A stretch of DNA of 64,000 bases, taken from an uncultured Clostridia bacterium. GTDB taxonomy: Bacteria > Bacillota > Clostridia > Oscillospirales > Acutalibacteraceae. Position numbers and translations under genes: made by a program. The stretch lies in NCBI GenBank assembly GCA_947627345.1, contig CANQVS010000001.1, positions 1 through 64,000 of the forward strand. Reading direction: 5' to 3'. Positions 52,017 through 62,206 of this stretch are shown one piece after another. The notes beneath the pieces were generated by a model. That model saw only the letters and a list, made by a program, of their open reading frames with translations. It ran no database searches and was not told the origin of the DNA. Each line of letters opens with the position of its first letter. Positions within the stretch are counted from its first letter, which is position 1.

Positions 52017-52055
52017 TGAAGTTTATTGTAACTAAGAATTTAGGAGGAACCTACT

Positions 52056-52610
52056 ATGAAAGAATTATTAAACCACACAGAAGAAAGAATGCAAAGAAGA
52101 ATTAATCACCTTAACGAGGAATATAAATCAATAAGAGCGGGCAGGGCCAATCCCTCTATTCTTGATAAAGTTAAGGTTAACTATTATGGAACTCCCACTC
52201 CTGTAAATCAGGTTGCAAATGTTTCCGTAACCGAGGCGCGCACCATTATAATTCAGCCTTGGGACGCCTCAATTCTCGGAGATATTAATAAAGCTATTTT
52301 AACCTCTGATATAGGAATTAATCCGCAAAACGACGGAAAGCTTATCCGCCTTAATTTTCCGCCGCTTACCGAGGACAGACGTAAGGAAATTGTTAAAGAT
52401 GTAGCCAAAATCGCGGAGGGGACTAAGGTTCAGATTCGTAACGTTCGACGCGATGCGCTTGATGACCTCAAAAAAATGAAGAAAAACGGCGATTTGACAG
52501 AGGATGATTTAAAAGACGGCGAGAAAAAAGTACAGGTTCTCACCGATAAATATATTAAAGAGTCTGAATCTCTCTGTTCCGATAAGCAGAAAGAAATTAT
52601 GGAGCTTTAA
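52056..52610 (+). CDS. frr: Ribosome recycling factor
   Basis: A 184-residue RRF: RAGRANPSILDKVKVNYYGT, IIQPWDASILGDINKAI, RLNFPPLTEDRRKEIVK and RNVRRDALDDLKKM. It splits post-termination ribosomes with EF-G. RBS AGGAGG. uppS follows after one base. Confidence 0.98.
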   Translation: MKELLNHTEERMQRRINHLNEEYKSIRAGRANPSILDKVKVNYYGTPTPVNQVANVSVTEARTIIIQPWDASILGDINKAILTSDIGINPQNDGKLIRLNFPPLTEDRRKEIVKDVAKIAEGTKVQIRNVRRDALDDLKKMKKNGDLTEDDLKDGEKKVQVLTDKYIKESESLCSDKQKEIMEL

Positions 52611-52611
52611 T

Positions 52612-53352
52612 ATGGCTTTCTTTAAAAAGAAAAAGCAAAACGCTCAACTTCCGAGAATCTTGCCCGAACATATCGGAATAATTATGGACGGTAACGGACG
52701 CTGGGCAAAGAAGCGTAAGCTTCCCCGTTCCGCGGGACATAATGCAGGGGGCAAGGTGTTTCGTACTATATCACGCTATTGCAGTGATATAGGAATAAAG
52801 TATCTGACAGTATATGCGTTTTCTACCGAAAACTGGAAACGTCCTAAAGATGAAATTGACGCTCTTATGAAGCTTTTTAAGGATTACCTTGAGGAAGCTT
52901 TGAGAGATTTCAAGGACGACAGCATAGTAGTAAGATTTATAGGCGACAAATCCCCGTTTTCCGATGAATTAAGAGCCCTTATGATTGAAAATGAAGAGGG
53001 TTCCAAGGACAGGGACGGTATGGTTTTGAATATCGCTATGAATTACGGAAGCAGGGACGAAATTGTCAGAGCGGTAAAATTAATTTCACAGGGTGTTAAA
53101 AGCGGTGAAATTGACATAAATTCTATTGACGAGGATTTAGTTTCCTCAAATCTTTATACATCAGGACAGCCCGACCCCGACCTTGTTATAAGACCATCGG
53201 GAGAATACCGTATTTCAAACTTTATGCTCTGGCAGTCGGCATATACTGAATTTGTAATTATGAATAAACTTTGGCCTGATTTTACAACAGACGACCTTGA
53301 TGAGGCTATCAATATTTTTAACAGCAGAAACCGTCGTTTTGGCGGAGTTTAA
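52612..53352 (+). CDS. uppS: Isoprenyl transferase (undecaprenyl diphosphate synthase)
   Basis: A 246-residue cis-prenyltransferase: IGIIMDGNGRWAKKRKLPRS (catalytic Asp in MDGNGRW), YAFSTENWKRP and RPSGEYRISNFMLWQSAYTE. It makes the C55 carrier precursor for wall synthesis from FPP (see ispA at 20.7 kb) and IPP. A Lys-rich N-terminal extension of about 15 residues precedes the domain. Confidence 0.97.
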   Translation: MAFFKKKKQNAQLPRILPEHIGIIMDGNGRWAKKRKLPRSAGHNAGGKVFRTISRYCSDIGIKYLTVYAFSTENWKRPKDEIDALMKLFKDYLEEALRDFKDDSIVVRFIGDKSPFSDELRALMIENEEGSKDRDGMVLNIAMNYGSRDEIVRAVKLISQGVKSGEIDINSIDEDLVSSNLYTSGQPDPDLVIRPSGEYRISNFMLWQSAYTEFVIMNKLWPDFTTDDLDEAINIFNSRNRRFGGV

Positions 53353-53360
53353 GGTGTATT

Positions 53361-54188
53361 ATGGACTCGATGAAATCCAGATTAATTACTTCAGCGGTGG
53401 GAATTCCCCTCGCTATAGTACTTTTAATTCTCGGAGAACGCTTTCATTGGATAATGTATGTCATTATTTCGTTACTGTGTCTTTTAATGATATTTGAACT
53501 TTTGTCCGCAAGAAAGCTTCATAAAAATTTTAAAATTTTTATACCATGTATGGTATTCGCTATCGTTCAGCCGTTGCTAATACCGCTAAAAATGGGATTA
53601 TTACCGATTTATTTGTTTTTACTTGCAATGTTTTTTATTATGATAAACGCGAGTGAAAAAATCTCTTATCCCGATTTATGTTTTGCCTTATTGGGAACAA
53701 TTATTGTTGTTCTGGGAATGTCAAGTATTCTTTTACTACCTCCAAGATATAACAACTACTTCACATTTTTCTTTGTGTTGTGCATTGGTACCCCTTGGTG
53801 CGCCGACGCCGGAGCATATTTTTCCGGAGTTTTTTTAGGAAATCATAAGCTTTGCCCAAAAGTCAGTCCGAATAAAACTGTTGAGGGTTTTGCGGGAGGA
53901 GTAGTTGTAGGTACATTAAGCGCTTTAATTATCGGTTTTATTTATATGTTTATTTATCCGAACGCTGAATTTAACTATATTTTACTTTTATTTATAGGAC
54001 TTTTTTCAAGTGTTATTTCCGTACTCGGGGACCTTACGTTTTCGTTGATAAAACGCTCCTGCAAAATAAAGGATTACGGCGCGATTTTCCCGGGACACGG
54101 AGGCTTTCTTGACAGATTTGACAGTGTAATTTTTGCGGCGCCTTTAATTTATTTTATGGGAAAATATTTCGCTATATTTTTATTTTAG
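53361..54188 (+). CDS. cdsA: Phosphatidate cytidylyltransferase
   Basis: A 275-residue membrane protein with about eight helices and the CDS signature GDLTFSLIKRSCKIKDYGAI followed by FPGHGGFLDRFDS. It makes CDP-diacylglycerol for phospholipid synthesis. ATG 53361 follows AAGGTG closely; a second ATG at 53370 is possible. Confidence 0.95.
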   Translation: MDSMKSRLITSAVGIPLAIVLLILGERFHWIMYVIISLLCLLMIFELLSARKLHKNFKIFIPCMVFAIVQPLLIPLKMGLLPIYLFLLAMFFIMINASEKISYPDLCFALLGTIIVVLGMSSILLLPPRYNNYFTFFFVLCIGTPWCADAGAYFSGVFLGNHKLCPKVSPNKTVEGFAGGVVVGTLSALIIGFIYMFIYPNAEFNYILLLFIGLFSSVISVLGDLTFSLIKRSCKIKDYGAIFPGHGGFLDRFDSVIFAAPLIYFMGKYFAIFLF

Positions 54189-54195
54189 GTGAATT

Positions 54196-55341
54196 ATGAT
54201 TAAAAATATTTCAATTCTCGGTTCAACGGGTTCCATCGGAACTCAGGCGTTGAATGTAGTGGACAATTTAGGTTTAAATGTATCTGCAATTACCGCGGGT
54301 ACAAATATTAGATTACTTGAAGAGCAGGTTAGAAAATATAAGCCTGCTCTTGCGGTCGTTTTTAACGAAAGTAAATTTTCTGAATTTAGGACAAATATTG
54401 CGGATACTAATACTAAGGTTTCCTGCGGTATGGACGGTTTAATTGAGGCGGCAACAGTAAATGAAGCCGATTTAGTTTTAAATTCCGTTGTTGGAATGGT
54501 AGGCTTACAGCCAACAATATGCGCGGCAAACGCTAAAAAGAATATCGCGCTCGCTAACAAGGAAACTCTTGTCGCGGGCGGAAGTCTTGTTATGAAAGCC
54601 GTAAGGGATAACGGTGTAAATCTTTATCCCGTAGACAGCGAACACTCCGCTATTTTTCAATGCTTGCAGGGCTGTCCCGAGAAAAAGGCGCTCAAAAGAC
54701 TTATTTTAACCGCTTCGGGCGGACCGTTTTTCGGAAAAAAGACGGAAGATTTAAAATCAGTTACCGTAGAGCAGGCGTTAAATCATCCTAACTGGGATAT
54801 GGGCGCAAAAATAACCATAGATTCCGCTACAATGATGAACAAAGGACTTGAAATAATAGAGGCGTCTTGGCTTTTTGATATGCCTGCCGATAAAATTGAT
54901 GTTGTTGTTCACCGGGAAAGCGTTATACATTCGATGATAGAATATGAGGACAACTCTGTTTTAGCCCAGCTTGGAGTGCCGGATATGCGTATTCCAATCC
55001 AATACGCTGTCACATATCCCAAACGATTAAAGTCGCCGGTAAAACAGCTTTCTCTCACCGATTATGGTAAACTGACATTTTTTGAACCTGATTATGAAAC
55101 CTTTAAATGCCTTAATGCGTGTAAGCTCGCAATAGACAGGGGCGGACTTTGCGCGGCGGCGGCTAACGGAGCGAACGAGGTAGCGAACGCCTTATTCAGA
55201 GAAAGGAAAATCTCTTTTCTTGATATAGGAGAACTGGTTACAAACGCTATGTTAAATCAGGATAATACGGAAGCTGAAAATGTTGAGGACGTTTTAAAAG
55301 CCGATAAAAGGGCAAGAGAATTTGTACTTAACAGCATTTGA
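54196..55341 (+). CDS. dxr: 1-deoxy-D-xylulose 5-phosphate reductoisomerase
   Basis: A 381-residue NADPH enzyme: SILGSTGSIGTQALNVV, LANKETLVAGG, PVDSEHSAIFQCLQG and TIDSATMMNKGLEIIEA. It performs the second step of the MEP pathway and is the fosmidomycin target. It follows cdsA after 7 bases. Confidence 0.97.
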   Translation: MIKNISILGSTGSIGTQALNVVDNLGLNVSAITAGTNIRLLEEQVRKYKPALAVVFNESKFSEFRTNIADTNTKVSCGMDGLIEAATVNEADLVLNSVVGMVGLQPTICAANAKKNIALANKETLVAGGSLVMKAVRDNGVNLYPVDSEHSAIFQCLQGCPEKKALKRLILTASGGPFFGKKTEDLKSVTVEQALNHPNWDMGAKITIDSATMMNKGLEIIEASWLFDMPADKIDVVVHRESVIHSMIEYEDNSVLAQLGVPDMRIPIQYAVTYPKRLKSPVKQLSLTDYGKLTFFEPDYETFKCLNACKLAIDRGGLCAAAANGANEVANALFRERKISFLDIGELVTNAMLNQDNTEAENVEDVLKADKRAREFVLNSI

Positions 55342-55359
55342 ATTTGGAGTTGAATTATT

Positions 55360-56730
55360 TTGGAAGTTTTAACAATAATAGCTTTAATAATTATCGGAAT
55401 ACTTCTTTTTGAGCTTATTATTCTTTTCCATGAGGGCGGTCATTTTTTGACGGCAAAAAAAAGCGGAGTTCAGGTTAACGAGTTTTCAATCGGAATGGGA
55501 CCTAAGATTTTCGGCTTCAAAAAGGGAGAAACCCAATATTCATTCAGACTTTTTCCGATAGGCGGTTATTGCGCTATGGAGGGAGAGGACGAGGAAAGCG
55601 AAAATTCCCGCGCTTTTACAAACGCAAAAATTTGGAAAAGAATGATTATAATAGTCGCAGGGGCTTTTATGAATATTGTCCTCGGGCTTATTATGATGTT
55701 CGTGATAGTCGTTCAAGGTTCCTCTTTTTCTTCCACTACAATAGACAGCTTTCCTCAAAACTCTTACTCGGCCAACAGCGGACTGGAAAAGGGCGATACA
55801 ATAGTTAATATCAACAACTACAGTATATATAACGCACAGGATATGTCGTTCGCCATAGCGACAATGCCCTGCAAAGACGTAGACGGAAACACATTATCCG
55901 TTTATAAGCAGGATTGCGCTCTGACGCTTTGCGAGCTGTATGCTGAAATTTATAATGATAAAAAATCCAAATACAGTGAAAAACAGCTTAATGAGATTAT
56001 AAATATTCTTTCCGAAGGTACAGATAAAATTAATGCCGTAACCTCAAAAACCTCCGCAAAGAAATTTATGGACGAATATTACGCTAAGATAGAAAAATAT
56101 ATCGGAGTAAATGACTATAAAATACCAAAAATAGAAGTTAAAAAAACCCGTCAGCGTTATGAAGCGAATGTTGACGTAATTCGTGATAATAAAAGAGTTT
56201 CCCTCAAAAACGTGCAATTCTACACATATCTTGAGTCGAAAGACGCCGAAAAGCCGTCGGTTGCTGTTGACTATTATGTTAAACCTATAGAAAAGAATTT
56301 TGCTACAGTTTTACAGCAAACAGGAAGTCAGACGGTTTCCGTAGTGCGAATGGTTTGGTCGTCGCTTGTGGGACTTGTAAGCGGACAATTTTCGTTTAAA
56401 GATATTTCAGGACCCGTAGGTGCGGCGTCCGCGATTACGCAGGTTGCTTCAAAAGGACTTGAAAACAGTTTTTTAAGTGCGTTTAACAATATACTTTATA
56501 TGATGATGGTCATATCCGTTAACCTCGGCGTGTTTAATATGTTGCCGTTTCCCGCGCTCGACGGCGGAAGATTTCTCTTTTTGCTGATTGAGTTTATATT
56601 CAGAAAACCGATTCCCCGCAAGGCGGAACAGGTTGTCAACGGAATTGGCCTTGCAATTCTTTTGACATTTATGGCGGTAATTACCGTAAAAGATGTATGG
56701 ATGCTTTTTCCTTTTGCTAAAGGAGGTTAA
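55360..56730 (+). CDS. rseP: RseP-type site-2 intramembrane zinc protease
   Basis: A 456-residue S2P protease. The first helix holds the zinc motif FHEGGHF (HExxH), then NEFSIGMGPKIFGF and FRLFPIGGYCAMEGE. A PDZ domain begins near residue 145, and the last helices hold NMLPFPALDGGR, which supplies the third zinc ligand. It cleaves anti-sigma factors or signal-peptide remnants. Start TTG 55360, with GGAG at 55346-55349. The region between PDZ and the C-terminal helices (about residues 165-300) is longer than usual and Lys-rich. Confidence 0.95.
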   Translation: MEVLTIIALIIIGILLFELIILFHEGGHFLTAKKSGVQVNEFSIGMGPKIFGFKKGETQYSFRLFPIGGYCAMEGEDEESENSRAFTNAKIWKRMIIIVAGAFMNIVLGLIMMFVIVVQGSSFSSTTIDSFPQNSYSANSGLEKGDTIVNINNYSIYNAQDMSFAIATMPCKDVDGNTLSVYKQDCALTLCELYAEIYNDKKSKYSEKQLNEIINILSEGTDKINAVTSKTSAKKFMDEYYAKIEKYIGVNDYKIPKIEVKKTRQRYEANVDVIRDNKRVSLKNVQFYTYLESKDAEKPSVAVDYYVKPIEKNFATVLQQTGSQTVSVVRMVWSSLVGLVSGQFSFKDISGPVGAASAITQVASKGLENSFLSAFNNILYMMMVISVNLGVFNMLPFPALDGGRFLFLLIEFIFRKPIPRKAEQVVNGIGLAILLTFMAVITVKDVWMLFPFAKGG

Positions 56731-56732
56731 TT

Positions 56733-57779
56733 ATGGGAAGTAAAATTCAGGTTACGGCAGGTGACGTAAAAATCGGCGGAGGCGCAAAAATCAGCGTTCA
56801 GTCTATGCTAAACGTTCCTGCTGACGATATTGACGGCAGTGTTAAACAAGCCGTTGCTCTTGAAAATGCTGGTTGTGAAATTATCAGAGCTGCTATTCCC
56901 GATAAAAAATCAGTAAAGCTTATTCCCGCGCTCAAAGAAGCTGTAAGAGTTCCTATTGTTGCGGATATACATTTTGATTATAAACTCGCATTGGAAGCTG
57001 TTGAAGCGGGAATTGACAAAATCCGCATTAACCCCGGAAATATAGGTTCCGATGATAGAGTAAAGGCAGTTGCAAATGCCTGTTCAAATAAAAATATTCC
57101 GATAAGAATTGGCGTAAACAGCGGTTCCTTGGAAAAAGAAATTCTGAAAAAACACGGCGCTCCAACCGCACAGGCGCTTTGCGACAGCGCATTGTACCAC
57201 GCCTCTCTTCTTGAAAAGTTTGACTTTAACGATATTGTACTTTCAATGAAAAGTTCAACCGTTTCAACAATGGTACAAGCTTATGAGCTTGCAAGCGAGA
57301 GATGCGACTATCCTTTACATCTCGGGGTTACAGAGGCAGGTACGGAAAGAAACGGTATTATAAAATCATCCGCCGGAATCGGTTCGCTTTTACTTCACGG
57401 AATAGGCGATACTATCCGTGTTTCTCTTACTGCCGACCCTGTAAGGGAAGTTTATGCCGCAAAGGATATTTTAAAATGTCTTGACATTGAAAAGGGCGGA
57501 GTGCAGTTTATTTCCTGTCCTACCTGCGGAAGAACTAAGATTAATCTTATTGCTCTTGCAAATGAGGTTCAGGAACGTCTTCGCGACTGCAAAAGGAACA
57601 TTAAGGTTGCCGTTATGGGTTGTGTTGTAAACGGTCCCGGCGAGGCTCGTGAGGCTGACTACGGAATCGCAGGCGGTGACAAAATGGGACTTATATTTAA
57701 AAAGGGAGAAATTCTCTGTAAGGTCAGCGAGGATAAGCTTGTTGACGCTTTGATTGAAGAAATAAACAAAGATAACTGA
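56733..57779 (+). CDS. ispG: 4-hydroxy-3-methylbut-2-enyl-diphosphate synthase
   Basis: A 348-residue GcpE: ISVQSMLNVPADDIDGSVKQ, KIRINPGNIGS, ISCPTCGRTKINLI and GCVVNGPGEAREADYG (4Fe-4S ligands C-x-x-C plus Cys). It carries out the penultimate MEP step. It begins two bases after the rseP stop with AAAGGAGG inside rseP. Confidence 0.97.
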   Translation: MGSKIQVTAGDVKIGGGAKISVQSMLNVPADDIDGSVKQAVALENAGCEIIRAAIPDKKSVKLIPALKEAVRVPIVADIHFDYKLALEAVEAGIDKIRINPGNIGSDDRVKAVANACSNKNIPIRIGVNSGSLEKEILKKHGAPTAQALCDSALYHASLLEKFDFNDIVLSMKSSTVSTMVQAYELASERCDYPLHLGVTEAGTERNGIIKSSAGIGSLLLHGIGDTIRVSLTADPVREVYAAKDILKCLDIEKGGVQFISCPTCGRTKINLIALANEVQERLRDCKRNIKVAVMGCVVNGPGEAREADYGIAGGDKMGLIFKKGEILCKVSEDKLVDALIEEINKDN

Positions 57780-57795
57780 TATTAAAGGAAGTACA

Positions 57796-60700
57796 ATGAA
57801 AGAATTTAAGGAAATATTCGGACAATTTATAGATAAAAACAGAATATCTCCGTCAATTTACAATTCATCAGTAACCAATGTTAAAGTAAATTCATCGCTC
57901 AGAACTGTTGAAATTTATCTTGATTTCAATGAACTTGTAAGCAGGGAGGATTTACATAAAACTGAGAATATACTGAAAAATTCGTCGCTATCATTAACAA
58001 AGGCTGTTGTTTTTCCTCATTTTAAAAAGGAGCTTTTTTCTACAATCTATTTTGACGAGCTTATATCCGAACTTAAATTAAGGATTCCAAGAATAAACGG
58101 CACTTTTAAAAACAGTGAGGCTGTTTTAAACGGAGATACGCTTAATATTACCCTTAATAACGGCGGTAAGGCGCTTCTTGACAGTATTAATTTTGATATG
58201 GAGCTTGCAAGGCTCGTTTACAACGAATTTGACAAAGAAATAAAAATAACATATGACGGTGTAACTGCCGTAGACGGTGAAAGTAAGGATTATATAGAAT
58301 CTCAAATCAATACTGAGAAAAAGCTCCAAAGAGAAAATCTTGAAAAAATTGCGGATATGTTTGACGAGAAAGAAACGTATGCAAAAGAGAGTGCGCAGGA
58401 ACGTAAAATAAAATCTGCAAAGGAAATTGAAGTCAGAAAGGGAAAATTTTTAACTCCGCAGATTATAAACTCGACAATCAGACCTCTTTACGGAAGAGTT
58501 GTAAAGGGTAAAATTATTCCTATTTCAGATGTTGCTTATGATTCGGGAAAGGTTACCGTTTGGGGCGATGTATTTGCAGCGGAAAAGAAAGTAACCCGCT
58601 CGGGCGATAAAAATATATTTACAATAGATATTACCGATTACACGGACTCTATTACGGTAAAAGTTTTCGGGCAGATAAAGCAAACACAAATTGTTGAAAA
58701 TATTAAGACGGGCGACGCTATTGTTGTAAACGGTGATGTCGAGCATGATAAATTCGCGGGCGGACTTGTAATTAACGCACGCAGTATTTCAACAGCTCAA
58801 AAAGTTAAAGTAATTGACAATGCTCCCAAAAAGAGGGTGGAGCTTCATCTTCACACAAATATGTCGCAAATGGACGGTATGACCTCCGCAAAGGAGCTTA
58901 TTAACAGAGCCGTTTTATGGGGACACCCTGCAATAGCAATTACGGACCACGGAGTGGCGCAGGCGTTTCCCGAGGCTATGAACACAGCAAAGAAAATTAA
59001 CAAAGACGGAGAAAAAATTAAAATCCTGTACGGAACAGAGGCGTATTTTATTGACGACTTGGTTGAATCTGTATCAGGAGAACAAAACGAAAGCTTAGAG
59101 GGAACGTTTATATGTTTTGATATAGAAACAACGGGTTTGTCTGCGCGCAAGGATAAGATTACTGAAATCGGCGCGGTTAAGATAGTTAACGGCGAGGTTA
59201 CAGATACATTCTCAACTTTTGCCAATCCTGAGATACCTATTCCCTCAAAAATTACGGAACTTACGGGAATAACCGACGCTATGGTTAAGGATGCACCGAG
59301 CCAATCCGAAGCCGTAAAAGCTTTTCTTGACTTTGCTGACGGAAATATTCTTGTCGCTCACAACGCTCCGTTTGATACAAGCTTTATCCGTAATGCCTGT
59401 GAGAATATGGGAGTTGAGTACAACTATACCTCAATTGATACGGTTGTAATTTGCAGGAGTATTTTAAAGAATATTAAGAATTGCAAGCTTGATACTGTCG
59501 CAAAATATATGAGGCTCGGTAATTTTAATCACCACAGAGCGACCGACGACGCACAAATGCTTGCGGGTATTTTTGTTGAACTTTGCAAAAGACTTAGAAA
59601 TGATTACAACATATATGAAGTTAAGGATATTAATACAAAAATTGCAGGCGGAGATTTTAAAAAGCTCCCTGCTTACCACCAAATTATTTTAGTTAAAAAT
59701 CTTACGGGACTTAAAAATTTATATAAGCTTATTTCTTACAGCCATCTGAATTATTTTTACAAAAAACCGAGAATACCCAAATCGGAGCTGATAAAGCACA
59801 GAGAAGGTCTTTTAATCGGTTCGGCCTGCGAAGCAGGTCAGCTTATGCGCGCGATTATCGGCGGAAAACCCAAGGAAGAAATTAAGAAAATCGCAAAATT
59901 CCACGACTATCTTGAAATTCAGCCTATCGGAAACAACGCTTTTATGCTAAGAAACGGTCAGGTTAAGTCTGAAACTGATTTACAGGATTTAAATCGTCAG
60001 GTAGTAAAGCTCGGAGAAGAACTTAATATTCCTGTTGTAGCTACCTGCGACGTTCATTTTATGGACCCTACGGACGCAGATTTCCGTATGATTTTGCAGG
60101 CGGGACAGGGCTATACCGACGCTAAACAGCAAGCGCCCTTATATTATAGAACAACCGCTGAAATGCTTGAAGAATTTTCTTATCTCGGAAAAGAAAAAGC
60201 GTATGAAATTGTTGTTGAAAACACTAATGCAATTGCAGACAGCATAGAAAGTATTCAGCCCATACCCGACGGAAATTTTCCTCCGTTTATCGAGGGAGCG
60301 GAGCAACAGCTTAACGATATTACGTGGGAGAGAACAAAGAAAAGATACGGAGACCCTCTGCCTGAAATTGTTGAGGCACGCCTAAAAAAAGAACTTAACG
60401 CTATTAACACATACGGTTACTCAGTGCTTTATATGACGGCTCAGAAGCTTGTTGCTGACAGTGAGGCGCACGGATATCTTGTCGGCTCAAGAGGAAGCGT
60501 CGGTTCTTCGTTTGTTGCTACAATGTCGGGAATTTCCGAGGTGAACCCGCTTTGTCCGCACTATGTATGTCCGAAGTGTTGTCACAGCGAGTTTTTTGAA
60601 CACGGCGAGTACGGTTCCGGCTTTGATATGCCGCCGAAGGACTGTCCTGAGTGCGGAACGCCTATGGACCGTGACGGACATGAAATTCCATTTGAAACTT

Positions 60701-62157
60701 TCCTTGGCTTTAAGGGCGACAAAGTCCCCGATATCGACCTTAACTTCAGCGGTGAATATCAGTCAAAGGCACACAGATATACAGAGGAGCTTTTCGGACG
60801 CGACCATGTATTTAAGGCGGGTACAATTTCAACAGTCGCTGATAAAACCGCTATCGGATTTGTAAAAAAATATGCGGAAGAAAACAATATCATATACCAC
60901 AAAGCCGAGGAAAAACGACTTGCGATTGGCTGTACCGATATAAAACGGACAACAGGCCAGCATCCGGGCGGAATGGTTGTTGTTCCGAAAGGGTATGACA
61001 TTTATGATTTCTGTCCTGTTCAGCACCCTGCCAATGATATGAAAAGCGATAACATTACAACTCATTTTGACTTCCACTCAATTCATGATACCATTACAAA
61101 GCTTGACGAGCTCGGACACGATGTGCCGACGATTTATCATTATCTTGAGGAATTTACGGGTATTCCTGTAATGCAGGTAAGTATGAGCGACCCCCAAGTT
61201 ATGTCGCTGTTTACATCTCCAAAGGCTTTAGGCGTTACAGCTGAGGATATAGACTTTGAAACGGGTACTCTTTCGATTCCCGAGTGCGGAACCGATTTTG
61301 TTAAGGGTATGCTCATAGAATCACAGCCGAAAACATTTTCCGACCTTCTCCAAATTTCGGGACTTTCACACGGTACCGATGTCTGGCTCGGAAACGCGCA
61401 GGAACTTATAAAGCAGGGAATATGCACAATTTCAGATGTTATCGGAACGCGAGATTCAATTATGACTTATCTTCTCCATAAGGGATTGGAGCCGGGAATG
61501 GCTTTTAAGATTATGGAGATTACGAGAAAGGGTAATGCGTCTAAGCTATTCAACGAGGAGCATTACAAGGCTTTTAAGGAACATAATGTACCGCAGTGGT
61601 ATATTGAATCTTGTCTTAAAATCAAGTATATGTTTCCTAAGGCTCACGCCGCCGCGTATATGATTGCGGCGCTACGCCTCGGCTGGTACAAGGTTCACAG
61701 GCCCGTTGAATATTACGCCGCTTATTTTACTGTGCGAAATGACAATTTTGACGGCGCAACCGTAATGCGTGGCAGAAACGCTGTTAGGGAAAAAATGCAT
61801 AATATTAAGCAAATGGGTTATGAAGCCTCCGCAAAAGATAACGCTGAATATGGAATGTTGCAGATTGTCAATGAAATGATGGCGAGAGGTGTAGAGATTT
61901 TACCGATTGATATTTATAAATCAAAGGCAAAAACCTTTGCTGTAGAGGATGGTAAAATTAGAATGCCGTTTTGCGCTTTATCGGGAGTGGGAGAGTCCGC
62001 GGCTATTTCCTTGGAGGAAGGCTGTAAAGACGGAGATTATCTTTCCATTGAAGAACTCCAAATAAAAACCAAGGCGTCAAAAACCATTATTGAACAATTA
62101 AAGGAATGTGGTGCAACGGGGGATTTACCTGAAAGTGCGCAAATGTCATTTTTTTAA
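57796..62157 (+). CDS. polC: DNA polymerase III, PolC-type alpha subunit
   Basis: A 1453-residue Gram-positive replicative polymerase. In order: N-terminal domain, OB-fold (about residues 225-330), PHP domain (RVELHLHTNMSQMDGM near 350), inserted DnaQ-like proofreading exonuclease (FICFDIETTGLSARKDKITE near 438 and HNAPFDTSFI), palm with PDIDLNFSGEYQ, zinc-binding segment CPHYVCPKCCHSEFFEHGEYG before it, and a thumb/fingers region with TTGQHPGGMVVVP. It copies the chromosome with DnaE and the beta clamp. The usual downstream rimP-nusA genes are missing. Confidence 0.98.
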   Translation: MKEFKEIFGQFIDKNRISPSIYNSSVTNVKVNSSLRTVEIYLDFNELVSREDLHKTENILKNSSLSLTKAVVFPHFKKELFSTIYFDELISELKLRIPRINGTFKNSEAVLNGDTLNITLNNGGKALLDSINFDMELARLVYNEFDKEIKITYDGVTAVDGESKDYIESQINTEKKLQRENLEKIADMFDEKETYAKESAQERKIKSAKEIEVRKGKFLTPQIINSTIRPLYGRVVKGKIIPISDVAYDSGKVTVWGDVFAAEKKVTRSGDKNIFTIDITDYTDSITVKVFGQIKQTQIVENIKTGDAIVVNGDVEHDKFAGGLVINARSISTAQKVKVIDNAPKKRVELHLHTNMSQMDGMTSAKELINRAVLWGHPAIAITDHGVAQAFPEAMNTAKKINKDGEKIKILYGTEAYFIDDLVESVSGEQNESLEGTFICFDIETTGLSARKDKITEIGAVKIVNGEVTDTFSTFANPEIPIPSKITELTGITDAMVKDAPSQSEAVKAFLDFADGNILVAHNAPFDTSFIRNACENMGVEYNYTSIDTVVICRSILKNIKNCKLDTVAKYMRLGNFNHHRATDDAQMLAGIFVELCKRLRNDYNIYEVKDINTKIAGGDFKKLPAYHQIILVKNLTGLKNLYKLISYSHLNYFYKKPRIPKSELIKHREGLLIGSACEAGQLMRAIIGGKPKEEIKKIAKFHDYLEIQPIGNNAFMLRNGQVKSETDLQDLNRQVVKLGEELNIPVVATCDVHFMDPTDADFRMILQAGQGYTDAKQQAPLYYRTTAEMLEEFSYLGKEKAYEIVVENTNAIADSIESIQPIPDGNFPPFIEGAEQQLNDITWERTKKRYGDPLPEIVEARLKKELNAINTYGYSVLYMTAQKLVADSEAHGYLVGSRGSVGSSFVATMSGISEVNPLCPHYVCPKCCHSEFFEHGEYGSGFDMPPKDCPECGTPMDRDGHEIPFETFLGFKGDKVPDIDLNFSGEYQSKAHRYTEELFGRDHVFKAGTISTVADKTAIGFVKKYAEENNIIYHKAEEKRLAIGCTDIKRTTGQHPGGMVVVPKGYDIYDFCPVQHPANDMKSDNITTHFDFHSIHDTITKLDELGHDVPTIYHYLEEFTGIPVMQVSMSDPQVMSLFTSPKALGVTAEDIDFETGTLSIPECGTDFVKGMLIESQPKTFSDLLQISGLSHGTDVWLGNAQELIKQGICTISDVIGTRDSIMTYLLHKGLEPGMAFKIMEITRKGNASKLFNEEHYKAFKEHNVPQWYIESCLKIKYMFPKAHAAAYMIAALRLGWYKVHRPVEYYAAYFTVRNDNFDGATVMRGRNAVREKMHNIKQMGYEASAKDNAEYGMLQIVNEMMARGVEILPIDIYKSKAKTFAVEDGKIRMPFCALSGVGESAAISLEEGCKDGDYLSIEELQIKTKASKTIIEQLKECGATGDLPESAQMSFF

Positions 62158-62206
62158 ATCAATTTATTATAAATCAGCACAAATATATCAGAGAGGATGA
62201 TATATA

